Of a DNA stretch of 64,000 nt, positions 9,108-17,231 are shown piece after piece. The translations under genes and the position numbers were made by a program. The first letter of the stretch is position 1. The number at the start of each line of letters is the position of its first letter. Under the pieces are notes generated by a model, which was given only the letters and a program-made list of their open reading frames with translations, was not told the origin of the DNA and made no database searches. The DNA is taken from positions 3,224,001 to 3,288,000 of the forward strand of contig OW818695.1 of assembly GCA_942493345.1 (NCBI GenBank), in the 5' to 3' direction. This stretch comes from GWE2-42-39 sp942493345 (GTDB lineage: Bacteria; Bacteroidota; Bacteroidia; Bacteroidales; Prolixibacteraceae).

Positions 9108-10502
9108 ATGGAAAATAAACTTGTTTACTCGTTTTCGGTATTGCTTAGTTTGGGGGCTACTGCAAATGTTTCGGGAGAAATACCTGTTCCTGAAATTAAA
9201 AAATCACAGCGCAATATCTTGGTTTTCATCGCCGACGATCTGGCGCGTAACGAATTGGGCTGTTATGGTGGGCAAAATGTAAAGACCCCGAACATTGACA
9301 GGTTTGCCGGCGAAGGGGTCCGATTCGACCGGATGTTTTCTTCATCAACGATGTGTTGTCCCACCAGAGCCTCAATATATACAGGGTTATATCCGGTGAA
9401 ACACGGGGTTTACAAAAACCACGGTACTACAAAATCCGATGTGAAAAGTGTGGTACACTATTTTTCCGAAATAGGTTATCGGGTTGGGCTTACGGGCAAA
9501 ACCCATTTCAAACCGGAATCGGTTTATCCGTTTGAGATCATCGATGGGTTTGAACCCAATTGCGTTAGTAAAACTGCAAATTATGCAACCGGCGGGATTA
9601 TTGAATTTATGAAACGAAACGAACAGCAACCATTTTGCTTGTTTGTCTGTAGTACAAATCCACATGCCCCTTGGACTGTCGGTGACCCTACAAAATTTGA
9701 TCCGGCAAAAGTTAAATTACCTCCTCATTTTGTCGACAATCAGGAAACCCGGGTGGCTTTCACGAAATATCTGGCAGAAATTGCAGAGCTTGACCGGCAA
9801 TTTGGCGATGTGTTGGATGCTTTGAAAAGTACAGGTAGCGAAGATGAAACCTTAGTCATGTTTTGTGGAGAACAGGGACCACAATTTCCCGGGGGAAAAT
9901 GGACAAGTTGGGATTACGGGCAGAAAAGCGGCTTTATTGTAAGAACACCGGAATCTTACCTGAAAGGAACTTCATCGAATGCGCTGGTACAATACGAAGA
10001 TGTTTTGCCAACACTTTTATCGTATGTGGGAGGCAAAATCCCGAAAGAACTTGAAGGAGAAAGTTTCTTGCCTTTATTGCAAGGGAAAAAAACCGAACAT
10101 CGTGAATGGGCCTATGGGGTACACAATAATTTTCCGGAAGGCACTCCATATCCAATCCGGAGCATCCGGAACGACCAGTATAAACTGATTGTAAACCTGA
10201 GCCCCGAAGCAACGTATTACGAAAAACACCTGATGAATGCCAATAAAGAAAATTATTGGAATACATGGGTGAGGGATTCTAAAACCAGTAGCGTTGCAAA
10301 ACATTGGGTCGATCGTTTCCTTACCCGCCCGGAAATAGAATTTTATAACACCAACGAAGACCCATGGGAGTTAAATAATCTTGCTTCGGACGAAAAGATG
10401 AAACCCATGATCGATAAAATGAAAAAAGAACTTTTTGCCTGGATGAAACAACAGGGAGATGTAGGAAAAGCCCTGGATGTGGAAACAGAAACGGAGAATT
10501 AA
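9108..10502 (+). CDS. S1-family sulfatase, CCPTR type, sulfamidase-like
   Basis: This 464-aa sulfatase has an N-terminal signal-like region, metal-binding FIADDLARNELGCYG at 40-54, and the FGly site Cys83 in CCPTR followed by ASIYTGLYP. TGKTHF replaces the usual GKWH, and STNPHAPW and the segment FCGEQGPQFPGGKW resemble the heparan N-sulfatase/sulfamidase branch more than the arylsulfatase A branch. The family assignment is firm; the sub-branch is inference. It differs from the other sulfatases in the window, so it probably cuts a different sulfate position. It follows a terminator and lies 99 bp before the 537-aa barrel protein. SulfAtlas classification would settle the subfamily. Confidence 0.9.
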   Translation: MENKLVYSFSVLLSLGATANVSGEIPVPEIKKSQRNILVFIADDLARNELGCYGGQNVKTPNIDRFAGEGVRFDRMFSSSTMCCPTRASIYTGLYPVKHGVYKNHGTTKSDVKSVVHYFSEIGYRVGLTGKTHFKPESVYPFEIIDGFEPNCVSKTANYATGGIIEFMKRNEQQPFCLFVCSTNPHAPWTVGDPTKFDPAKVKLPPHFVDNQETRVAFTKYLAEIAELDRQFGDVLDALKSTGSEDETLVMFCGEQGPQFPGGKWTSWDYGQKSGFIVRTPESYLKGTSSNALVQYEDVLPTLLSYVGGKIPKELEGESFLPLLQGKKTEHREWAYGVHNNFPEGTPYPIRSIRNDQYKLIVNLSPEATYYEKHLMNANKENYWNTWVRDSKTSSVAKHWVDRFLTRPEIEFYNTNEDPWELNNLASDEKMKPMIDKMKKELFAWMKQQGDVGKALDVETETEN

Positions 10503-10520
10503 TTCAGCGTTAAACGGTGA

Positions 10521-10556
10521 AGCGATATCCTGCTTTTTTGATGCGGGATTATCGCT
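10521..10556 (+). other. Intercistronic stem-loop without U tract
   Basis: AGCGATATCCTGC pairs with GCGGGATTATCGCT (13 bp with one G:T pair and one bulged T) around a T-rich loop. No T run follows, so it is not a standard terminator. It may be an mRNA processing or stabilising hairpin between the sulfatase and the next gene. Confidence 0.55.
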
Positions 10557-10601
10557 AAAAAGTCGATCAAAAATAAAACCCAAAACTAACAAACCATATT
10601 T

Positions 10602-12215
10602 ATGAGAAGAAAAATATTCGTATACAGAATGGCGTTTGCAACCGTTCTCTGTTGTGTTTTTTTATTGCCGGCTGTTGCCCAACCCGATTTGCTGACAAAC
10701 TTCGGGAAGATTTCCTTGCAGGAATCAACCGTACCGATACGTCCCGGCGAACCAGGAAAAAGGCCTTTTTGGAATGCGCATGCACATCAGTTTATTTATG
10801 CTCCGGCCTTCGATTTCAAAAAGATCGACAATGCGGTTAAATATCGGTACGACGTTTTATCATTGGTTGATTCAAAGACGTATAGTTTTGAAGCCAAAGT
10901 GCCTTATGCTCCGCTGAGCAAAGTATGGGCATCGGTTCCCATCGGCGAATTCAAACTGGAAGTAACCGGTTTGTCGGCCAGTGGCGATAAACTGGCAATT
11001 GCAGGAGCGGGTAGTTATTACCGTGCGGCTCCGTTTAATGGAGTTTATCATCAGGCGGTAATGCCATACGACAGTAGTGCAAGGCTGGCATTGGATCAAC
11101 TGATGGACAAGGACTACGTAGATTACTGGTTGACGAATAAAGTGCCTGACCCAAAGTATATTAATTATCGTTATCCTGCGAAGATATACAGCGCCCTGGT
11201 CATCGGGGCGATTACACACGCACGACTCAAACCGGGAACAAAGGAAGCTGCACGTTCGGTGGAGCTTGCCCTGATTGTTACCGATTACATGTTGGATATT
11301 CGTTTTAAGGAAGGAACTCCCTGGGAATTTTTTGTGCCAACGTATTATGGCCCGCATTCTGAAAAGGCGACGAAAGAACACTTAAAACCGATCAATAGTT
11401 TCAGCATGATGGGGGTCGATGCAGGAAATGCTTTTCTTGATCTGTACGATTATCTGGGAGACGCAAAATACCTGGAGGCCGCCAAACAGATTGCAAACAC
11501 CTATCTGAAAAGACAACTTGAAAACGGCAGTTGGTATCAGTTTGTCAATCACGAAACCGGGGAGCCAACGGCTGAAAATATAGTTATCCCGACAGCTATG
11601 ATTAATTATTTCGACCGGCTGAAAAACGATTACGGGGTAAAGGGGCTTGAAAAAGCCACAACCAAAGCGTTTGACTGGATCATGGAGAACCCGGTGAAAA
11701 CTTTCGATTGGCAGGGACAGTTCGAAGATGTGTATGCCCGGCCACCCTATCAGAACTTAAGCAGGGAACAGGCGTGCGACTTGGCAATTTTTTTGTTTCG
11801 AAACAAAAAAGACCGGAAGCTGGCAGAAGATCTGGTGCGTTTTTCCGAAGACCAGTTTGTCATCTGGGAAAAGCCAGTGAAGATTTCTCCTAAAGATATG
11901 CAAAAGGGAGGGAGTTCGGAAAACTGGATTACCCCGTCTGTTCAGGAACAATACGTTTTCTGGATGCCGGTAGGAAGAGCTGCTGGTGTTATGTTGGAAA
12001 CCTATTGGGAAGCCTACGTTGCAACAAAAAAGGAAATTTATTTGGCCAAGGCAAAATCCATTGCCAATGCGTTTACCGTGGTACAAAAAGAAAATCAGGG
12101 CGATTATCCGACCTTTTTCACCAAATACCCGATGAACCTCTGGCTCAACAGTACGGTATACCCGGCCAAAGTGTTGATGAAATTTAAAGATAATCTGGGA
12201 AAAGCCGGATTGTAA
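10602..12215 (+). CDS. Secreted (alpha/alpha)-barrel protein of unknown function, candidate CAZyme
   Basis: This 537-aa protein has a signal peptide (residues 1-26, ending LLPAVAQ). About 27-140 look like a beta-rich domain (FEAKVPYAPLSKVWASVP). The rest looks like an alpha/alpha toroid: repeated helix-hairpin segments such as GNAFLDLYDYLGDAKYLEAA, MINYFDRLKNDYG and LLETYWEAYVATKKEIYL-type helices with Trp/Tyr-rich turns (LENGSWYQFVNHETGEP). That fold is shared by many GHs, lyases and epimerases. I do not recognise the family, and no catalytic residue can be assigned. Its place between a sulfatase and a GH127-like enzyme makes a role in depolymerising the same glycan likely, but this is inference from context. 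Confidence 0.65.
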   Translation: MRRKIFVYRMAFATVLCCVFLLPAVAQPDLLTNFGKISLQESTVPIRPGEPGKRPFWNAHAHQFIYAPAFDFKKIDNAVKYRYDVLSLVDSKTYSFEAKVPYAPLSKVWASVPIGEFKLEVTGLSASGDKLAIAGAGSYYRAAPFNGVYHQAVMPYDSSARLALDQLMDKDYVDYWLTNKVPDPKYINYRYPAKIYSALVIGAITHARLKPGTKEAARSVELALIVTDYMLDIRFKEGTPWEFFVPTYYGPHSEKATKEHLKPINSFSMMGVDAGNAFLDLYDYLGDAKYLEAAKQIANTYLKRQLENGSWYQFVNHETGEPTAENIVIPTAMINYFDRLKNDYGVKGLEKATTKAFDWIMENPVKTFDWQGQFEDVYARPPYQNLSREQACDLAIFLFRNKKDRKLAEDLVRFSEDQFVIWEKPVKISPKDMQKGGSSENWITPSVQEQYVFWMPVGRAAGVMLETYWEAYVATKKEIYLAKAKSIANAFTVVQKENQGDYPTFFTKYPMNLWLNSTVYPAKVLMKFKDNLGKAGL

Positions 12216-12282
12216 TTTATGAAAGTAGGTTTTCTGTAATGGGAATAAACGAGGTTTTTATCACAATTAATAGCTCGGGTCA

Positions 12283-14400
12283 ATGAAAATGATCAATTGT
12301 TTTTTTGTATTGTTGCTACTATGTTTTCCTATTTCAATGTTGGCCGTAAGTCGTCCGGTTTCTCCAATTCTGGAACGGTTTGAATACAGTGAAGTCCGTC
12401 TTAAGGCAGGAGATTTGAAACGCCAGATGGATGAAACATGTGAGTACTATTTGCATATTTCAAACGACGACTTGCTGAAAGGCTTTAGAGAACGGGCAGG
12501 TTTGCCAACTCATGGAGCAAAAAATTTGGGAGGATGGTATTCTGATGATGTCTTTCATGTTTTTGGTCAATTTCTTTCTGGGCTCAGTCGTTTGTATGCT
12601 GCCACCGGAAATGAAGAGTGCCAAAAAAAATTGAACGAACTTATCGAGGGATGGGCTGAAACGATTGCTCCCGATGGCTATTTTTTTTATTCTCAAAAGC
12701 CTAATGCGCCGCATTATGTATATGAAAAAATGCAGACAGGACTCCTTGATGCTTACCTGTTTGCAGACAATAAAACGGCATTGAAATACATGGAGGCAAT
12801 AACCGATTGGGCAATAAAAAATCTGCATAAAGAACGGAAGTATCCATATACTCCGGGGCAGAGAAACATAGAGTGGTACACGCTCAGCGAAAATTTATAC
12901 CGTGCATATTTGGCCACCGGCGACCAAAAATATTTCGATTTTGCAGCATTTTGGGAGTATCCGGATTTCTGGGATGCAATGCGTGCCAAGAAAGATATAT
13001 TTGCTGAAAAAGTTTTTTATCATGCCTATAGTCATCTCAACTGCTTATCAGGAGCAGCAATGGCGTATAAAGTTAAAGCGGATGAAAAATACTTAAATAC
13101 GATTATCTGCGGGTATGATTTTTTTATGAATAGCCAGACATATATTACCGGCGGCTTTGGCCCGACCGAACAATTGGTGTCATCTGATGATAAAAGGAAT
13201 ATCACTAATTTCACCCATCATTCCTTCGAAACTCAGTGTGGCTCCTGGGCTGGGTTTAAACTCTCAAAATATCTTATTGAATATACTGGAAACGGTATGT
13301 ATGGCGATTGGATTGAAAAATTGATCATAAATGGCATCGGGGCATCTATTCCGATGTCTCCTACGGGAGCCGTGATGTATTACAGCGATTACAACTGCAA
13401 ATATGCCACCAAACACAACTACAATAAAGACTGGTCATGTTGCACGGGCACACGTCCGCAGGCTATTGCCGATTACGTGAACCTGATCTATTTCAAAGAC
13501 AATAATGGAATTTATATCAATTATTTTACGCCGTCAGTAGTTAATTGGAATGGAACGCAGTTGGAACAAAGTACAACGTTTCCTGAAGAACCGGCAACCA
13601 GAATAACAGTAAATACTTCACACCCCAAAACGTTCGATATCAACATCCGTAAACCACTCTGGTTAGACGGAGAAATGTCGATCACCGTCAATGGTGAAAA
13701 AGTTAGTGCCAGTGAACGAAACGGCTGGATCGTTTTGAATCGTACCTGGAAACAGGGCGATAAGGTTGAGGCAATTATGCCAATGTCATTTCATAATAAA
13801 CGGCTGCATCCTGATTCCGAATATCCGGTAGCGATGGCATACGGCCCCGTGGCATTGGTTATTACCAGCTCCGACGATTCATATCCTATTTCGGCTGTCG
13901 ACGTCATTAATCCGGGAGAGAATTTAATTCCTGATGCGAATAAAAAAATGACATGGCATGTTCAAAGTCATCCGGAATGGTTGGTGCGGGGTTATTATCA
14001 GTTAATGGAAAATGAACCGTATGTTTTTTACGTTGATCCGCGTGCCGAAGGCGTTATTCCCAATGATAGCATCCGTATCACCGATGATTGGAATCCACGA
14101 AGTTTCTATGCAAGCAATAAAACAGGGGGAACCATATCGACCGGTTTCACCGGGCGCGGTGTACGGATATTTTGTTACAAGAACAGGAATGGAGGAATGG
14201 CAAAAGTTGAGATTGACGGGAAAGATGTTGGCACGATCGATTTATATGGTGACGGCGAACGCATGATTGTGCCTTTTGAATTCAATGGACTTTCAAAGAA
14301 ACAACATAAAATAAAATTAACGATATTAACTGAAAAGAATAAAAATTCAAAAGGTACTTCGGTTATCGTTCTTGGCTTTGAAGCAGTCGCAGGACAATAA
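12283..14400 (+). CDS. GH127/DUF1680-like glycoside hydrolase
   Basis: This 705-aa secreted protein has a signal peptide ending near SMLAVS. The (alpha/alpha)6 barrel carries LSGLSRLYAATGNEE, TYITGGFGPTEQ and WSCCTGTRPQ, all typical of the DUF1680 superfamily. In characterised GH127 beta-L-arabinofuranosidases a Zn-bound Cys is the nucleophile, held by Glu-x-Cys and a Cys-Cys pair. Here Glu316, Cys319, Cys386 and Cys387 are in place, but the first motif reads E-T-Q-C, one residue longer than the usual E-T-C. The C-terminus adds beta-sandwich domains; GGTISTGFTGRGVRIF near 625 suggests a lectin-like module. Some GH127 members in red-algal PULs act on anhydrogalactose, so L-arabinose is not certain. 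It lies 67 bp after the 537-aa gene and 31 bp before the oxidoreductase, probably in one operon. Confidence 0.82.
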   Translation: MKMINCFFVLLLLCFPISMLAVSRPVSPILERFEYSEVRLKAGDLKRQMDETCEYYLHISNDDLLKGFRERAGLPTHGAKNLGGWYSDDVFHVFGQFLSGLSRLYAATGNEECQKKLNELIEGWAETIAPDGYFFYSQKPNAPHYVYEKMQTGLLDAYLFADNKTALKYMEAITDWAIKNLHKERKYPYTPGQRNIEWYTLSENLYRAYLATGDQKYFDFAAFWEYPDFWDAMRAKKDIFAEKVFYHAYSHLNCLSGAAMAYKVKADEKYLNTIICGYDFFMNSQTYITGGFGPTEQLVSSDDKRNITNFTHHSFETQCGSWAGFKLSKYLIEYTGNGMYGDWIEKLIINGIGASIPMSPTGAVMYYSDYNCKYATKHNYNKDWSCCTGTRPQAIADYVNLIYFKDNNGIYINYFTPSVVNWNGTQLEQSTTFPEEPATRITVNTSHPKTFDINIRKPLWLDGEMSITVNGEKVSASERNGWIVLNRTWKQGDKVEAIMPMSFHNKRLHPDSEYPVAMAYGPVALVITSSDDSYPISAVDVINPGENLIPDANKKMTWHVQSHPEWLVRGYYQLMENEPYVFYVDPRAEGVIPNDSIRITDDWNPRSFYASNKTGGTISTGFTGRGVRIFCYKNRNGGMAKVEIDGKDVGTIDLYGDGERMIVPFEFNGLSKKQHKIKLTILTEKNKNSKGTSVIVLGFEAVAGQ

Positions 14401-14431
14401 CAGGAATGATAAAATATTACAATTTAAGAAT

Positions 14432-15800
14432 ATGAGCAGACGGACATTTTTAAAAGGGATGGGGGCATTCTCGTTGGGATCCCTGCTCCCATTTGGGCTA
14501 GAAGCTTCATCTCCTGCCGTTGCGGTAAAAGCGAATGCAGTGAAACGAAAGGTGGATGTGGTTATTTGTGGCGGAGGTCCTTCTGGCATAGCGGCGGCTA
14601 TCATGGCTTCAGGGGTAGGGGTGAACGTACTTTTATTGGAACGCTATGGTCGGATTGGAGGAATGGCGGTGCAGTCCATGGTAAACCCCTTGCTCGGAAA
14701 AGTAAATTCTGCCTTCGTTGATAAAGTCGTCAAACGATTGGGGGGGAGGCAAATTGATTTTGAGCGGATCGATATTGATTATACCCGAATGCTCCGGGAA
14801 ACCGGAGTGGAAATCATGTTGCATTCATGGGTTGCAGGGGTAATAAAAAAAGGAAATCGGGTTGTTGGGATTGAAGTTATCAGTAAAGAAGGAATGTTTG
14901 AGATTGCTGCTGATGTTGTTGTTGATGCAACCGGCGATGGAGATGTAGCCTTTTTGGCTGGCGCCGAATACGAACAGGGTCGACCGGGCGATAAATTGGT
15001 GCAGCCCATGTCGATTATGTACAGAATATCGGGTCTGGACGATGACGTGGCGATGGTTTGCGGATCGGAGGAGCAAGCAAAAGAAATTCATGTGCCGGGA
15101 GGAACATGGGAAGAAGTGGTACACCGAGGCCAGGCTTCCGGCGAACTGCCGAAAACTATCGGGGTGATCCGGCTTTACCGGACAAAACGGAAAGGGGAAA
15201 GAGGGGTCAACGCGACCCAGATCAATTCCGTTGATGGAACGAAAGTTGAAGATTTGACAAAAGCAGAAATCGAATGCCGTGAACAAGCCTATTCTGTTCT
15301 GAATTTTCTGAAGAAATATGCTCCCGGCTATGAAAATGCCTACATATCGCAAATGCCGGCAGTTATTGGTGTTCGCGAAACACGACGGGTTATCGGCGAA
15401 AAGTACTTGACACGCGAGGATCTTTTATCAGGAAAAAAATGGGAAGATGCAGTAGTACATGATGCCGAATTTGTAATCGATATTCATAATCCGGCCGGAG
15501 CCGGGCAGGCCGAAGGTATTACGGAAAACAATCCTTCGGGACGTGCGGCGAAGGTAAAACCATATGATATTCCATACGGGTGTATGGTTCCCAAAAACAT
15601 TGATGGGGTTATTGATGGCCGGTCGTTGCATCAGTGGAAGCCATGATGCACATGCTTCGTACCGGGTACAAATTATTGCCATGGCAATTGGAGCTGCATC
15701 GGGTACGGCTGCGGCTTTGGCCTGTAAAAACAATGTTCTGCCCCGAAAAATTGATGTGAAAAGGATACAGGAGGTATTGGCAAATCCATCGGTTTTATGA
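14432..15800 (+). pseudogene. Tat-exported FAD-dependent oxidoreductase, frameshifted
   Basis: The start at ATG 14432 gives a perfect twin-arginine signal, MSRRTFLKGMGAFSLGSLLP. A start at 14372 would overlap the previous gene. The dinucleotide-binding motif GGGPSGIAAAIMA (about residues 50-62) with ERYGRIGGM marks the FAD_oxidored family, whose members occur in CAZyme loci with unknown sugar substrates. The frame is broken at a run of four G at 15605-15608: removing one G joins KNIDG to LLMAGRCISGSHDAHASYRV, the conserved family C-terminus, which then runs to the stop at 15798-15800. As read, the protein stops early at 15646. Either a recent inactivating indel or a sequencing error in the G run explains this; everything else is intact. 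It may oxidise or dehydrate a sugar in the periplasm. Confidence 0.85.
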
Positions 15801-15973
15801 CGAATTTAGCAGGATAATAATGATATGATATTGGAGCTAAAAAGGACGATAACGAGCGGAGATAATCAGTATAGAATCAACGGGAAAGCCTATGATTTAG
15901 TGAAAATTTTATGGCTGGATAATCTGTGAAAATTGAAACGTAAATTTTTTAGAATTTTAAAAGCAATAATAAT

Positions 15974-16996
15974 ATGAATAAAAAATTGAATTGGTCTGTT
16001 TACATTACCTTGTTTCTTTTGATAACAGGATGTGGGTTGGCAAAATTGGACAAAAATATTGCAGATGAAGAAGTGATTATTCCGTATTACAACAATCTCA
16101 AAGGGTTGGTGTCGGATTGTGCCGACCCGTACATTCTTAACCATGAAGGTACTTATTACCTTTATGGCACCGGGGGCAAAAAAGGGATCAGGGTTTACAA
16201 GTCGAATGATCTGGCAAACTGGTCGGAGGCAGCAGGTGTTAAAGACGGGTATGCACTCGATTCGACCGATGTGTGGGGAAATCATTCTTTTTGGGCTCCC
16301 GAAGTTTATCGTCTGAATGGTAAATTCTACATGTTTTATTCAGTCATGACCCATCTGGCTATTGCGGAAAGTGATTCTCCGCTTGGCCCGTTTGTTCAGA
16401 AAGAAAAAAGACCTCTCCATCCGGATATTCAAGAGATTGATTCACATCTTTTTATTGATACGGATGGCAAAAAGTATCTTTATTTTGTCCGGTTTACCGG
16501 GGGTAATGAAATTTGGATGGCCGAAATGCAGGACGATTTATCAGGAATAAAGGAAGAAACCCTGGTGCGATGTTTCGGGGTATCGCAGGATTGGGAGAAA
16601 ACGACCAAACAACCAGTTGCAAAGGTAGCTGAAGGCCCTTTCATGGTGAAACACAACGATCTGTATTATTTGTTTTATTCTGCCAATCATTTTAAAAGTC
16701 AGGACTATGCGGTGGGGTATGCTATTTCGAGATCTCCGTTTGGACCGTTTGAAAAATATGAAAATAATCCGGTGTTGATTGGCGATGGAAAAACTATCTT
16801 TGGTACCGGACATCATTCGTTTTTCAAATCCAATTCGGGGCAAATGTATATCGTTTACCATTCTCATAAAAGTGGTGAAGCCATACTGCCGAGAACTACC
16901 TGTCTGGATCGTTGCGGTTTCGAGAAAGATGGCAAAAACAAACCGGATAAATTTGTTGTATACGGTCCGACCACTACTCCGCAGGTTATTCATTAA
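15974..16996 (+). CDS. GH43-family lipoprotein
   Basis: This 340-aa protein has a lipobox LLITGC (lipidated Cys20). A five-bladed propeller follows with the three clan GH-F acids: Asp51 in CADPYIL, Asp156 in EIDSHLF and Glu220 in VAEGPFM. FWAPEVYRLNGKFYMFYS and GTGHHSFF are further GH43 signatures. It should release a terminal pentose or galactose-like residue at the membrane surface. It is similar along its length to the 351-aa GH43 at 36882, including the SDSPLGPF/SSSPLGPF segment, so the two are probably paralogues with related specificity. It follows the broken oxidoreductase by 173 bp, a stretch in which I see only a 34-codon ORF of doubtful status. Confidence 0.9.
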   Translation: MNKKLNWSVYITLFLLITGCGLAKLDKNIADEEVIIPYYNNLKGLVSDCADPYILNHEGTYYLYGTGGKKGIRVYKSNDLANWSEAAGVKDGYALDSTDVWGNHSFWAPEVYRLNGKFYMFYSVMTHLAIAESDSPLGPFVQKEKRPLHPDIQEIDSHLFIDTDGKKYLYFVRFTGGNEIWMAEMQDDLSGIKEETLVRCFGVSQDWEKTTKQPVAKVAEGPFMVKHNDLYYLFYSANHFKSQDYAVGYAISRSPFGPFEKYENNPVLIGDGKTIFGTGHHSFFKSNSGQMYIVYHSHKSGEAILPRTTCLDRCGFEKDGKNKPDKFVVYGPTTTPQVIH

Positions 16997-17231
16997 CCGA
17001 AGTATTTTTCAAAATCTGAAAAAATTGAGCTTGTCAACAGTAAAAATAGTATAAACAATTAAAACTTTTGGAAGATAAGTTTCGATCCAGACATTGCTAT
17101 CGGGAATAATGGGAAATGTTAAAATAGTTAAATAAGCCATTAGGTTTTGGAGGTGAAAATAAATCAGCAGTCAAAGAGGCTATTCGGGAACTAAAAATTC
17201 AGGGACATTGATTTCAATAATTTTTACTATT
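16997..17231. other. Intergenic stretch, no gene seen
   Basis: These 235 bp between GH43 and GH106 are A+T rich. I see no hairpin with a T run, no operator copy and no coding fragment in any frame. A promoter for GH106 could lie here but has no clear consensus match. Confidence 0.5.

Noticed and set aside
14372..14431. Upstream start of the FAD oxidoreductase
   Set aside because: It overlaps the GH127-like stop and puts 20 polar residues before a perfect Tat signal that starts at ATG 14432.
15825..15929. 34-codon ORF between the oxidoreductase and GH43
   Set aside because: It has ATG and stop, but no family recognised and no clear ribosome site. It may be chance or a remnant.
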